From: Sanguibacter keddieii
GTDB taxonomy: Bacteria; Actinomycetota; Actinomycetes; Actinomycetales; Actinomycetaceae
Assembly (NCBI RefSeq): GCF_001064145.1
Contig: NZ_JVOJ01000029.1
Location: 42,111-106,110, forward strand
Direction of reading: 5' to 3'
Length of the DNA: 64,000 nucleotides
Shown: in pieces, positions 1 through 7,968 of the stretch
Layout of the letters: every line of letters begins with the position of its first letter
How positions within the stretch are numbered: position 1 is the stretch's first letter
Position numbers and translations under genes: made by a program
Notes under the pieces: model-generated
What the model was told of the DNA's origin: nothing
The model's database searches: none
What the model saw: the letters and a program-made list of their open reading frames with translations, nothing else

Positions 1-68
1 ATGTCGGTGGGCTGCCCGCCGAGCAGCGAGGCGCCGGTGATCAGGATGTCACGGTTCTGTTCAGTCAT
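1..68 (-). CDS. pyrC: Dihydroorotase, N-terminal fragment (cut by window edge)
   Basis: Only the first 22 codons lie in the window, reading [20 protein letters not shown], and the frame runs off the left edge. The ATG overlaps the pyrB stop by 8 nt, so it is translationally coupled to pyrB. Position after pyrR-pyrB and the start resembling actinobacterial dihydroorotases (short lead into a beta strand, then ITGASLLGG) support the call. The metal-binding and catalytic residues are outside the window, so the identification rests mainly on context. Confidence 0.75.
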   Translation of the reverse strand, partial: MTEQNRDILITGASLLGGQPTD

Positions 69-1047
69 TGCTGTGTCCTTCCGATGCGAGGAGCAGGTAG
101 AGGGCGGCCATGCGGATGCACACACCGTTCGACACCTGTTCGACGATGACAGATTGGTCTGAGTCGGCTGCGTCAGCGCAGATTTCAAGGCCTCGGTTCA
201 TCGGGCCGGGATGCATGACGACAGCGCTGGGCGGCAGCGTAGCGAAGCGCGCGGGGGTGAGGCCGTACTCCGCGTGGTAGGCGCCGGGTGAGGGGAAGAA
301 ACCGCCGCCCGCGCTCGACATGCGCTCGCGCTGCACGCGCAGCATCATGACCGCGTCGGGCTTGGCCGCCAGGGCCTCGTCGAAGTTGTAGGAGGTGTCG
401 CAGTTCCAGGTCTGGACGCCGATCGGCAGGAGTGTTGGGGGCGCGACGAGGGTGACGCGGGCACCCAGGAGCGTCAGGAGATCGACGTTGGAGCGCGCCA
501 CGCGCGAGTGGAGGACGTCGCCGACGATAATGACGTGGGCACCGTCGAGGCCGGAGCCGGGGGCGGGTGTTCCGTCGTTGCCGAGCGACGGCGCATAGTG
601 GCGGCGCAGCGTCATCGCGTCAAGGAGTGCCTGCGTCGGATGCTGGTGGGTGCCGTCGCCTGCGTTGAGGACCGGCAGGTTCATCCAGCCGGCGTGCGCG
701 AGACGGTGTGCCGCACCCGACGAGGAGTGGCGCACGATGACCGCGTCCGCGCCCATGGCTTCCAGCGTGAGCGCGGTGTCCTTGAGGGACTCGCCCTTGG
801 AGACGGAGGAGCCGCGAGACTGGAAGTTAATGACGTCGGCGCTCAGGCGCTTGGCGGCGGTCTCAAAAGAGATGCGGGTTCGCGTCGAATCCTCAAAGAA
901 GAGGTTGACGACAGTCTTGCCCTGAAGCGTCGGAAGCTTCTTCACACCGTGGCGCTGAGTGGCGGCCATCTGCTCCGCTGTGTCGAGGATCAGAATCGCC
1001 TCCTCGCGCGTCAGGTCACGGATCGAAATGAGATGGCTCAGGCTCAT
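61..1047 (-). CDS. pyrB: Aspartate carbamoyltransferase catalytic subunit
   Basis: Condenses carbamoyl phosphate with L-aspartate to carbamoyl aspartate, the committed step of pyrimidine synthesis in the cytoplasm. The 328-residue protein has the usual length. The carbamoyl-phosphate loop STRTR is at residues 54-58 (in FFEDSTRTR), SKGES at 83-87, HPTQALLD at 136-143 and HPGPMNRG near the C-terminus. It follows pyrR by 3 nt and overlaps pyrC by 8 nt, so it is the middle gene of a pyrimidine operon. No regulatory-subunit gene (pyrI) is adjacent, as is normal in actinobacteria. Confidence 0.96.
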   Translation of the reverse strand: MSLSHLISIRDLTREEAILILDTAEQMAATQRHGVKKLPTLQGKTVVNLFFEDSTRTRISFETAAKRLSADVINFQSRGSSVSKGESLKDTALTLEAMGADAVIVRHSSSGAAHRLAHAGWMNLPVLNAGDGTHQHPTQALLDAMTLRRHYAPSLGNDGTPAPGSGLDGAHVIIVGDVLHSRVARSNVDLLTLLGARVTLVAPPTLLPIGVQTWNCDTSYNFDEALAAKPDAVMMLRVQRERMSSAGGGFFPSPGAYHAEYGLTPARFATLPPSAVVMHPGPMNRGLEICADAADSDQSVIVEQVSNGVCIRMAALYLLLASEGHSND

Positions 1048-1050
1048 CGT

Positions 1051-1614
1051 TTACAGGCCTTTCCCGAGAAGGACGCCATCGCGCCCGTCTGTTTCGTCGA
1101 GCAGAATGGTGACAATTTCGTCGCGGGAGGTCGGCAGGTTCTTACCGACGTAATCCGGGCGAATCGGAAGCTCGCGATGGCCTCTGTCGACGAGGACTGC
1201 GAGCTGAACGGCCGCGGGGCGACCGATACGAGAGAGAGCGTCGAGCGCAGCCTTGATGGTGCGGCCCGTGTAGAGCACGTCGTCGACGAGGATGACCGTC
1301 TTGCCGTTAATACCAGCGCGAGGAACCAGAGTCTCTTTCGGAGCCCTCAGGGGCTGAGAGGCCAGGTCGTCACGGTACATCGTGGTGTCGATAATTGCGA
1401 GTTCCGCGTGGGTGCCGGAAACTTCGCGGATGCGATCGACGAGGCGGCGTGCCAACGTCGCGCCACGAGTGGGGATGCCTGCGATCACGAGATTATCGCT
1501 GCCACCGTTGCGTTCGACGATCTCATAAGCGATGCGTGTCAGGGAGCGTGCGACGTCGCCAACTCCCAATACTTCTTTGCCGCGCGATGCGCGATCTGCG
1601 TGCACTTCGGCCAC
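1051..1614 (-). CDS. pyrR: Bifunctional pyr operon regulator / uracil phosphoribosyltransferase
   Basis: PyrR senses UMP/UTP and binds the 5' leader of pyr mRNA to lower expression. It usually keeps weak uracil phosphoribosyltransferase activity. The 187-residue protein has the PRPP-binding loop VILVDDVLYTGRT at residues 107-119 and the PyrR-type GIPTRG at 46-51. The start is a GTG at 1614, six nt after a GGGGAAGGAG ribosome site that forms part of a PyrR-binding loop in the leader. It is first in the operon with pyrB and pyrC, so it probably regulates itself. Confidence 0.95.
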   Translation of the reverse strand: MAEVHADRASRGKEVLGVGDVARSLTRIAYEIVERNGGSDNLVIAGIPTRGATLARRLVDRIREVSGTHAELAIIDTTMYRDDLASQPLRAPKETLVPRAGINGKTVILVDDVLYTGRTIKAALDALSRIGRPAAVQLAVLVDRGHRELPIRPDYVGKNLPTSRDEIVTILLDETDGRDGVLLGKGL

Positions 1615-1621
1615 GCGTACT

Positions 1622-1652
1622 CCTTCCCCGCCTCACGGGACGGTCATTAAAG
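1622..1652 (-). promoter_or_regulatory. PyrR-binding RNA loop in the pyrR leader
   Basis: Just upstream of pyrR the minus strand reads GACCGTCCCGTGAGGC followed by GGGGAAGGAG. This fits the known PyrR anti-antiterminator loop pattern (UCC-N-GNGAGG with flanking stem bases). The loop runs directly into the ribosome-binding site, and no terminator hairpin fits between it and the GTG. Bound PyrR would therefore block translation, as described for mycobacterial pyr operons, rather than cause attenuation. The match was made by eye; a covariance search with the Rfam PyrR model would settle it. Confidence 0.7.
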
Positions 1653-1668
1653 GAACTGTCGTACTCCC

Positions 1669-1674
1669 ATCCTA
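1669..1674 (-). promoter_or_regulatory. Candidate -10 box for the pyr operon
   Basis: The minus strand reads TAGGAT here. Transcription would start about 7 nt downstream, giving a leader of roughly 45-50 nt, just long enough to hold the PyrR loop. I see no convincing -35 hexamer. Confidence 0.35.
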
Positions 1675-1971
1675 CGCGCCTGGTCAGGAGGCAGTGTGAC
1701 GCCACTACGTGTGAAAGACCACGTGAAATGACCATATGTGAAATCGGTGTCGAGCTGTTGTTCATTGCTTGACATGCAACGAGCAGACTGCGGTGTCGAG
1801 ATAGCTCTGTGGACCATACCCGGTAGGGGTATTCTCCAATACCCCTACCGGGTACCCCGTCTTCCATGCCAGAATGCGAGCCCTTTGGCGATGCAATGAA
1901 AGGGGTGAACCCGGTAAAATTCAATCTGCGCCGACGGTGCCAAAGCGACTTGACTACAGAAAGGCCACACT
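1675..1971. other. Divergent intergenic region, no gene seen
   Basis: About 300 nt separate the pyr operon promoter from the DUF2249 gene. I see no credible coding frame. The stretch holds three direct copies of GTGAAA at 1711, 1723 and 1738, the paired CsoR-like palindromes at 1816-1855, and a possible -10 box TAAAAT at 1915-1920 for the DUF2249 gene. A TTGACA at 1769-1774 has no matching -10 at the normal distance. Confidence 0.5.
1816..1855 (+). promoter_or_regulatory. Paired CsoR/CstR-like operators forming a perfect inverted repeat
   Basis: Two 17-nt sites, ATACCCGGTAGGGGTAT (1816-1832) and ATACCCCTACCGGGTAC (1839-1855), each have the TACCC...GGGTA shape of operators bound by CsoR-family repressors, which sense copper or sulfane sulfur. 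The second is nearly the reverse complement of the first, so 1817-1833 and 1838-1854 form 17-bp perfect arms around CTCC. They lie 117 nt upstream of the DUF2249 start. As a hairpin this could also be a terminator, but no gene ends here on either strand. Which regulator binds is inference; no csoR gene is in the window. Confidence 0.55.
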
Positions 1972-2268
1972 ATGACGATCGAACAGCTTCCCCAGCCCGA
2001 GGTCCGCGGTGGCGGCTGCGGCTGCGGCGAACACGACGTTGCCGAGCCGACCATTGATGCGACCGCTATCCCCCACCGTCTGCGTCATGCGGCCGTCCTC
2101 GGCGCTGCCCAGTCGATGAACGCCGGTGAATCCTTCATCATCCGCGCTCCGCACCTGCCTCGCCCGCTGCTCGCGCAGATCGCGCAGCTGCCCGGCGAGT
2201 GGACTTTCGAGGTCATCGTTGACGGCCCGGAGTTCTGGGATGTGCGCACGACGCGCCTGTCTCTGTGA
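1972..2268 (+). CDS. DUF2249-domain protein with Cys-rich N-terminus
   Basis: A 98-residue cytoplasmic protein. Residues 13-20 read GGGCGCGE, with H and D following, giving a two-cysteine possible metal or persulfide site. From about residue 34 to the end (PHRLRHAAVLGAAQSM ... EVIVDGPEFWDVRTTRL) it matches the DUF2249 domain, which has a TusA/SirA-like fold. The reaction is unknown. A GAAAGG ribosome site sits 7 nt before the ATG. It stands alone between convergent nusB and divergent pyrR and is preceded by two CsoR/CstR-like operators, suggesting control by copper or reactive sulfur species. Confidence 0.8.
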   Translation: MTIEQLPQPEVRGGGCGCGEHDVAEPTIDATAIPHRLRHAAVLGAAQSMNAGESFIIRAPHLPRPLLAQIAQLPGEWTFEVIVDGPEFWDVRTTRLSL

Positions 2269-2284
2269 CACAGCCTGATGACAT

Positions 2285-2322
2285 GGTGAAGGCCGACTCT
2301 CGCATGAGAGTCGGCCTTCACC
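2285..2322. terminator. Bidirectional hairpin terminator
   Basis: Perfect 17-bp inverted repeat (2285-2301 with 2306-2322) around the tetraloop GCAT, between the convergent ends of the DUF2249 gene and nusB. There is no strong T-tract, as is common in high-GC actinobacteria. Confidence 0.85.
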
Positions 2323-2341
2323 TTCAGTATGAAGCGAGCGC

Positions 2342-2962
2342 TCAGTACTCCTCGAGGAGTTCGTCGAGCTCATCTTCGACGCTGCCGCGATCCAGCGGCT
2401 TGGCACCAGCGGGCAGAGAGCGCGCGGGCGCTTCCTGTGCGGGCAGCTCATCGTCAGACGACGACTCGGCCTCATCGGAAGCGAGGACGTCCTCTTCCTC
2501 GGAGCTGCGACGCGACCACGCGGTGGACGCGAGATCCTTGCGGATCGCGTCGAGAACCGCGTTCACGAACGACGGCGACGTGTCGGTCGAGATCGATCGA
2601 ACGATCGAAATGGCCTCGTCGATGACGATGATCGGCGACACCTCGTCGTTCTCGAGCATCTCCCACACCGCCACGCGCATCACCGCGAGGTCGACGGCAG
2701 CGATGCGATCCAGGCCGGGCACGCGCGCGTGCGCCGAGATCAGCGAGTCGATGCGACGCAGATTGTCCGCCACGCCGGCGATGATCTGGATCGAGAACTC
2801 CGGGAGCGGAGTCTGAGCCGCAGTGATGACGCGGCGCTCGCGCAGCAGGTCGCGCAGCACGTCGGGGTTTGACCCCATGCCGCGCTGGTCGGCCTCGTAA
2901 ACGACGTCGGCCGCGCGCTTGCGGGCCTTGGTGCGCGAGGTGAAGCGGTGCTGCTTCGACAT
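2342..2962 (-). CDS. nusB: Transcription antitermination factor NusB
   Basis: NusB binds boxA RNA with NusE (S10) and supports rRNA transcription antitermination. Residues 1-140 have the family's helical pattern: SKQHRFTSRTKARKRAADVVYEAD at the start, then ELLENDEVSP-like ML ENDEVSPIIVIDEAISI and SFVNAVLDAIRKDL. The protein is 206 residues, longer than the usual 140-160. The extra 60 residues form an acidic Glu/Asp/Ser-rich tail, probably disordered. The start ATG overlaps the efp stop (TAATG), so it is coupled to efp. Confidence 0.93.
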   Translation of the reverse strand: MSKQHRFTSRTKARKRAADVVYEADQRGMGSNPDVLRDLLRERRVITAAQTPLPEFSIQIIAGVADNLRRIDSLISAHARVPGLDRIAAVDLAVMRVAVWEMLENDEVSPIIVIDEAISIVRSISTDTSPSFVNAVLDAIRKDLASTAWSRRSSEEEDVLASDEAESSSDDELPAQEAPARSLPAGAKPLDRGSVEDELDELLEEY

Positions 2963-3525
2963 TACTCGGTCACGCGACCCGAGTACGAGCCGTCGCGGGT
3001 GTCAACCTTGACGCGGGTGCCTTCCTCCATGAAGAGGGGAACCTGGATCTCGTAGCCGGTCTCGAGGGTCGCGGGCTTGGTGCCGGCGGAGGAACGGTCG
3101 CCCTGCAGGCCGGGCTCCGTGTGTGTGATCGTCAGGACGACGGTGGCGGGCAGCTCGACAAACAGGACGGTGCCGTCGTGCTGGGAGACGATAACGTCCT
3201 GGTTCTCGACCATGAAGTTGCGGGCGTCGCCCACGGTCTCGGCGGGAACGTTGATCTGCTCGTAGGTGGACTGATCCATGAAGACGTAGTCAGTGCCGTC
3301 CTGGTACAGGTACGTCATGTCGCGACGGTCGACGGTCGCGGTCTCGATCTTCAGGCCCGCGTTGAAGGTCTTGTCGACGGTCTTGCCGGACAGGACGTTC
3401 TTGATCTTGGTGCGCACGAAGGCCGGGCCCTTGCCGGGCTTCACGTGCTGGAATTCGACAACCTGCCAGAGCTGGCCGTCGATCACCATAACCAGGCCGT
3501 TCTTCAGATCATTGGTCGTTGCCAC
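2962..3525 (-). CDS. efp: Elongation factor P
   Basis: EF-P enters the ribosomal E site and relieves stalling on polyproline stretches. At 187 residues it has full length with three beta-barrel domains. The tip loop is PGKGP at residues 30-34, with Lys32 at the position modified in other bacteria. This loop marks the actinobacterial class reported to work without lysine modification, which agrees with no modification gene being nearby. The C-terminal signature [16 protein letters not shown] is present. It overlaps nusB and lies 24 nt after the aroK-like gene. Confidence 0.96.
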   Translation of the reverse strand: MATTNDLKNGLVMVIDGQLWQVVEFQHVKPGKGPAFVRTKIKNVLSGKTVDKTFNAGLKIETATVDRRDMTYLYQDGTDYVFMDQSTYEQINVPAETVGDARNFMVENQDVIVSQHDGTVLFVELPATVVLTITHTEPGLQGDRSSAGTKPATLETGYEIQVPLFMEEGTRVKVDTRDGSYSGRVTE

Positions 3526-3549
3526 AGGGGTACCTCACTTGTGAAGGAA

Positions 3550-4074
3550 TCAGTAATCAGGGGTCAGTTTACACGCGCGTGCGACCAAATCCGCGACTTC
3601 TTGCGGGGTGCAAGCACTCGTATCGACTGTTGTGTCGGCCACGGAGGCGTATACCTCGCGCGCTTGTTTCATCAGCTGGGTCAGCACGGCGCGGGGTGCA
3701 CCGAGCCCGACCGAGCGCGGAGCACCGAGGCCTTCTCGGCGTGATACCGCGGAAAGATCGGCACTGAGTTCAATGACGTACGCGCCGTTTGCGCGCGCCC
3801 GTTCGATTGACGAGGCAGTGGCTGGGTCGAGCGGCGCAGAGGCTCCGAGCGTGACAATACCCTCGTCGAGGCTAAGGAGACGCGCGGCTTCTTCGCGCGT
3901 TGTGGTAGCCAGACGCGGATCGCGTCCGACCACGAGTGTGCGCATAGTTGCGCCCAGACGTTCCTCGACGGCCTCGTCAACCTCGTAGAGCGGAAGTTCG
4001 TAGCGACGAGAAAGCTCGCGTCCAACGGTGGTTTTGCCGCAGCCCGTGACTCCGATCAACACGATGAGGCTCAT
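3550..4074 (-). CDS. Divergent second shikimate-kinase-like protein
   Basis: A 174-residue P-loop protein resembling shikimate kinase and placed directly after aroB, overlapping it by 4 nt. Walker A is GVTGCGKTT (residues 8-16), and VDEAVEERLG matches the region of the shikimate-binding Asp. The GGG shikimate motif seen in the neighbouring AroK is replaced by LGASAPL. The lid is altered and contains a tandem GLGAPRSV/GLGAPRAV repeat in place of the usual R-x-RPLL. ATP binding looks likely. Shikimate phosphorylation is doubtful, because a canonical aroK lies two genes upstream. Confidence 0.75.
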   Translation of the reverse strand: MSLIVLIGVTGCGKTTVGRELSRRYELPLYEVDEAVEERLGATMRTLVVGRDPRLATTTREEAARLLSLDEGIVTLGASAPLDPATASSIERARANGAYVIELSADLSAVSRREGLGAPRSVGLGAPRAVLTQLMKQAREVYASVADTTVDTSACTPQEVADLVARACKLTPDY

Positions 4075-5153
4075 GCGCGAATGCCAATCTGTGAGGCCGG
4101 AACCGCCAGCTCCTGCGGATCGACGGAGACCGTCCCCGGGTTTGTGATGCCGTCAAGGAGGACGAAACGCAGGACTCCGCGCCGCACTTTCTTGTCGGAA
4201 AGCATGATGCGGGTGAGCTCGTCGAGAGTGCTTCCCTCATAGCGGATGGGCAGTCCGACGCGAGAGAAGATCTGGTCGTGGCGGGCAACATCGTCAGCGC
4301 TGAGCAGGCCCCTGGCCTGAGCCAAACGCGCGGCGAAACAACATCCGACTGCGACCGCATCGCCGTGGCGCCAGGTGTAGTCGTTCGCCCGCTCAATCGC
4401 GTGCGCGAGCGTGTGTCCGTAGTTGAGGATCTCGCGCAGGCCGCCCTCTGTCAGGTCGGCCGACACAACGCGGGCCTTCACGGCGATCGCGCGGGTCGTG
4501 ATCTCTGCGAGCTGCGGGCTGTTCGATCGCAGGAGTTCGCTCGGTTCCGTCTCCTCGACGATGCGCAGGATCTCCCGGTCGGCGATGAAACCGCACTTGA
4601 TGACCTCGGCGGCACCCGCCGCCAGGTCGGGTGAGGGGAGGCTCTCGAGGAGGTCCATATCGGCAACCACGGACGTTGCCGGATAGAACGAACCGACAAG
4701 GTTCTTCCCGACCGACGTGTTGATTCCCGTCTTGCCGCCAACGGCCGCGTCAACCATGGCGAGGAGTGTCGTCGGAACGTTGATGAGGGTGATGCCCCGC
4801 AGCCACGTGGCAGCAACGAACCCGGCCATGTCGGTGGTTGCTCCCCCACCCATGGCGACGATCGCGTCTTTACGCCCGAGCTGAAGGCGCCCACACTCGT
4901 CCCACAGGGAGGCGACGACGTCGATGGACTTTCCGGCCTCGGCATCGGGGTGATCGGCAGTCGACGCTTCGATGCCCTGCTCACGCAGGTACTGTGCCAG
5001 GGCCTCGGCACGGCGAGAAAGAGGCCGCGCGTGAATGATGAGCACCTTGGTTGCGGCCTCATCGAGAGCCTCACGAATCGGCTCGAAGCCGAGCCCGTGT
5101 CCGACCGTGATGGTTGAGGGGTGTTCTCCGGTGACGCGGATAATCGTGCTCAT
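4071..5153 (-). CDS. aroB: 3-dehydroquinate synthase
   Basis: Converts DAHP to 3-dehydroquinate, the second step of the shikimate pathway, using NAD+ and a divalent metal. The 360-residue protein is of normal length. The glycine-rich NAD motif GGGATTDMAGF is near residue 103, followed by PTTLLAMVDAAVGGKTGIN, KNLVGSFYPA, EVIKCGFI (metal ligand Glu), and GHTLAHAIE with HGDAVAVG supplying the metal-binding histidines. It overlaps aroK (ATGA) and the downstream aroK-like gene by 4 nt each. Confidence 0.97.
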   Translation of the reverse strand: MSTIIRVTGEHPSTITVGHGLGFEPIREALDEAATKVLIIHARPLSRRAEALAQYLREQGIEASTADHPDAEAGKSIDVVASLWDECGRLQLGRKDAIVAMGGGATTDMAGFVAATWLRGITLINVPTTLLAMVDAAVGGKTGINTSVGKNLVGSFYPATSVVADMDLLESLPSPDLAAGAAEVIKCGFIADREILRIVEETEPSELLRSNSPQLAEITTRAIAVKARVVSADLTEGGLREILNYGHTLAHAIERANDYTWRHGDAVAVGCCFAARLAQARGLLSADDVARHDQIFSRVGLPIRYEGSTLDELTRIMLSDKKVRRGVLRFVLLDGITNPGTVSVDPQELAVPASQIGIRA

Positions 5154-5659
5154 GAGTGCTCCAACTGCTGGGCGATGGCGGTGACGACATCGTCGACGGG
5201 ACCGGGTCCAGACTCGACGACAATGGTGGCGACGGCTCGGTAGTGTGGCTCGCGCTCGCTACGCAGGCGCGCGAGGGTCCCGGACGGATCCTGAGCCAGC
5301 AGCGGCCGATGCGTCTTCGAGGCGGTGCGACGAACGAGCTCCTCGTGGGGAGCATCGATGTAGACGACCGTGTGCCCGGACAGGAGCTCACGAACGGCGG
5401 GAGTCGCCGCCGCTCCCCCACCCAACGACACAACGGCCTCGTGCGTGAGCGCGTCGGCGACTGCTGCGGTCTCCATCAAACGAAATGCGGCTTCTCCGTC
5501 GGAAGCGAAAATATCGGCAATCGGACGGCCCTCGCGCTCGACGATCAGCGCATCGGTGTCGATGTGGGCGACACCGAGACGCTTCGCTAAGAGCCGTCCG
5601 ACCTTGGACTTGCCCGCACCGGGTAAGCCGACGAGGACGACGGGCCCCAGAGCACTCAT
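5150..5659 (-). CDS. aroK: Shikimate kinase
   Basis: Phosphorylates shikimate to shikimate 3-phosphate with ATP. The 169-residue protein carries all family marks: Walker A GLPGAGKSKVG (residues 11-21), the shikimate-binding DTD (34-36), the Arg in AAFRLMET, VSLGGGAAATP (GGG motif) and the lid Arg in HRPLL. This is the canonical copy in the window; a divergent paralogue lies after aroB. It overlaps aroC upstream and aroB downstream by 4 nt each (ATGA), showing tight operon coupling. Confidence 0.96.
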   Translation of the reverse strand: MSALGPVVLVGLPGAGKSKVGRLLAKRLGVAHIDTDALIVEREGRPIADIFASDGEAAFRLMETAAVADALTHEAVVSLGGGAAATPAVRELLSGHTVVYIDAPHEELVRRTASKTHRPLLAQDPSGTLARLRSEREPHYRAVATIVVESGPGPVDDVVTAIAQQLEHS

Positions 5660-6867
5660 GCGCGCTCCCCCACCACCGAGAGGTAAGCCTGAAGATTCCT
5701 GCGCATCTCGCCAACCGATCGACCGCCCGCGTGATCCGACAGGGCGTCCGCGAGCACGAGGGCCACCTCGGCCTCGGCGATTACTGCGCCGGACACGACC
5801 TGGCAGGTGTCGGAGCGCTGGTGCAAGCCCACAGCCTCCTCACCCGTCGCAAGGTCGACGCTGCGCAGCGCGTGCGGAACGGTCGAGATCGGCTTGAAAG
5901 CTGCGCGCGCGACGATCGGCGCGCCGTTGGAGGTCCCTCCTTCAATGCCTCCGGCGTGGTTGGAGGAGCGCGTCAGATGTCCATCCTCGCCCCGCACGAT
6001 CTCGTCGTGGGCCGCAGAGCCGAGCAGTGCGGCCTGCGCGAAGCCGTCGCCGATTTCAACGCCCTTGACGGACTGGATCGACATGAGGGCGGCCGCCAGG
6101 CGTGCATCGAGGCGCTCGCGAGCGGTCACGTGAGTACCCAAGCCGACGGGTACGTCATATGCGATAACTTCGGCGACGCCGCCAATTGTGTCGCCCGCCT
6201 GCTTGGCGGCGTCGACGGCTGCCTCGAAACGGGCGTTATCCTCCGGATCAAGCGTGCGCATCGAGGCCTCGCACAGTGCCGCTTCGTCGGCGGGTGTGGG
6301 AGTCGACGAGGCCGTGGCACCCTGCGCTCCGACAGAGACGACGTGAGACACGAGACGGACTCCCGCGACCTGCTCCAGGAGAGCTTCGGCGAGCACACCG
6401 AGTGCAACGCGCGCGGCGGTCTCGCGGGCGCTGGCACGTTCAAGAACAGGACGTGCCTCGGACAGGTCGTAGGACAGCATGCCGGGAAGATCCGCGTGAC
6501 CGGGCCGGGGCCTCGTCAGCGGTCGATTGCGAGCGATTTCGCGCTCGTCTCCCGTTCCCGCATCAATGAGAAGCTCCGTCGGATCGACCGGATCGGCGCT
6601 CATCACGGTCTCCCACTTGGGCCACTCGGAGTTACCAATGCGAATGGCCACGGGAGCGCCGGTCGTCACGCCGTGGCGCACGCCGGCCAGGATCGACACC
6701 TCGTCGGCCTCGAACTTCTGGCGCGCGCCGCGCCCGTAGCCGAGGCGCCGGCGCGCGAGGCCGCGGCGCAGGTCCTCGGTCGTCACACGCAGCCCGGAAG
6801 GCAAACCCTCGATCGTTGCAAGCAGTGCGGGTCCGTGCGATTCACCGGCGGTCGTCCATCTCAGCAT
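5656..6867 (-). CDS. aroC: Chorismate synthase
   Basis: Eliminates phosphate from 5-enolpyruvylshikimate 3-phosphate to give chorismate, using reduced FMN. At 403 residues it is full length. It starts MLRWTTAGESHGPALLATIEGLPSG, the hallmark GESHG signature. GRGARQKFEADEV and RPRPGHADLPGMLSYD follow, and SNHAGGIEGGTSNG supplies the flavin/substrate loop. It is the first gene of the aroC-aroK-aroB-aroK2-efp-nusB operon. Sixty unremarkable nt separate it from the upstream FKBP gene. Confidence 0.97.
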   Translation of the reverse strand: MLRWTTAGESHGPALLATIEGLPSGLRVTTEDLRRGLARRRLGYGRGARQKFEADEVSILAGVRHGVTTGAPVAIRIGNSEWPKWETVMSADPVDPTELLIDAGTGDEREIARNRPLTRPRPGHADLPGMLSYDLSEARPVLERASARETAARVALGVLAEALLEQVAGVRLVSHVVSVGAQGATASSTPTPADEAALCEASMRTLDPEDNARFEAAVDAAKQAGDTIGGVAEVIAYDVPVGLGTHVTARERLDARLAAALMSIQSVKGVEIGDGFAQAALLGSAAHDEIVRGEDGHLTRSSNHAGGIEGGTSNGAPIVARAAFKPISTVPHALRSVDLATGEEAVGLHQRSDTCQVVSGAVIAEAEVALVLADALSDHAGGRSVGEMRRNLQAYLSVVGERA

Positions 6868-6927
6868 GCCTCCCAGTGTCCCACAAGCGACAAGCCTTGC
6901 GCGAAACGGCTCTCACGAGCTGAACGG

Positions 6928-7968
6928 TCACGACTGAGGTGTCTGATCCCCGTTCGTAGCGGCACCGGGTTCTGTACCGAGAATGTCGATGACGACGCAC
7001 AGCGTGTCGTCACCGGCGGCCAGGTCCGGAGGGATCGTGATGGCGAGGCGCGACCCCACCTTCTGGTCAACGAGAGCCGTCGCGAGGCCCTTCATCGCCG
7101 TCCCCAGGTTAATGACCTCGGGCACGCCGGTCTCCCACGTGGACACACGCACGGTGCCGTCGGTCCAGCCGAGAACCGTGAACTGGGCGACAACCCGATC
7201 GTCTTCGTGGACCTGCACCCCGTCACCCTTGATGAGGGTCTGGGTCGTGACGCCGCCGGGAAGCGTGTCGATGTGGCTGATGATCGGCCCGTCCGGGCTC
7301 ATCTCGACGCTCATTGGGCCGACGCTGGCGTCGACCGGCGTACCGGTTGCGATCGACGGAAGAATATCGACGACGTCGACTTCGATGGTGTTCGGCGATC
7401 CGTCGCCCATCGTGATGGAACGGAATGCGAGCACACGTGTCCCCTCGCGCTTGCCGGTCACCAGACGCGAAAGGTCGTCATCGATCTGACCGGAGCCGAC
7501 GATGCCGAGGCTCATCTGAGGACGGCCGGATTCGGAGAGCATGCGTCCGCTGGTTCCGTCGAAAGCGGTGACGGAGACGAGAACGGGTGAGCCTTCGGTG
7601 ATTTCGCGACCGCTGCCTTCCTCAAGCACGCGCGCTTTGAAACCGTCGACTTCCAGCGGTGCCTTGATCTCGATAGTCGGTGTCGCACCAACGCGGCCGG
7701 ACACGGTCACTCGGTCGAACAGGGCGAGCGTCGGCGACTGCGTGGTGCCTTCGGGCACGTTTGCTTCGTCTGCAGCGGGGCGGGGATGGAACGCCCACCA
7801 GGCAAGCCCGCCTCCCGAGGCGATGAGAACCACCACGAGCACAACGCGCAGGAGGATAGCGGCACGGGAGGTGCCGCGGGAGCGCTGCGCACGCGCAGCC
7901 GCGCGCTGGGAGGATCCACGTGCGCGGCTAACGGCGCGGGACTCGGTGGACGACGACTCGGGGCTCAT
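6928..7968 (-). CDS. Membrane-anchored FKBP-type peptidyl-prolyl isomerase-like protein
   Basis: A 346-residue protein with a basic cytoplasmic N-terminus, one transmembrane helix at about residues 36-60 (LLRVVLVVVLIASGGGLAWW) and an extracytoplasmic part with two FKBP-like modules. The C-terminal module (GDGVQVHEDDRVVAQFTVLGWTDG ... ALVDQKVGSRLAITIPPDLA) resembles FKBP. It lacks several of the aromatic residues of a good isomerase site, so catalysis is uncertain. Its ATG overlaps the pafA stop by 4 nt. An FKBP gene after pafA is common in actinobacteria. Confidence 0.75.
   Translation of the reverse strand: MSPESSSTESRAVSRARGSSQRAAARAQRSRGTSRAAILLRVVLVVVLIASGGGLAWWAFHPRPAADEANVPEGTTQSPTLALFDRVTVSGRVGATPTIEIKAPLEVDGFKARVLEEGSGREITEGSPVLVSVTAFDGTSGRMLSESGRPQMSLGIVGSGQIDDDLSRLVTGKREGTRVLAFRSITMGDGSPNTIEVDVVDILPSIATGTPVDASVGPMSVEMSPDGPIISHIDTLPGGVTTQTLIKGDGVQVHEDDRVVAQFTVLGWTDGTVRVSTWETGVPEVINLGTAMKGLATALVDQKVGSRLAITIPPDLAAGDDTLCVVIDILGTEPGAATNGDQTPQS

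Noticed and set aside
1523..1924. Minus-strand open frame upstream of pyrR (133 residues)
   Set aside because: It overlaps pyrR, its leader and the palindromes, and shows no homology or ribosome site.
5485..7590. Long plus-strand open frame (701 residues) opposite aroK, aroC and FKBP
   Set aside because: It is antisense to conserved enzymes and its translation has no recognisable domains.
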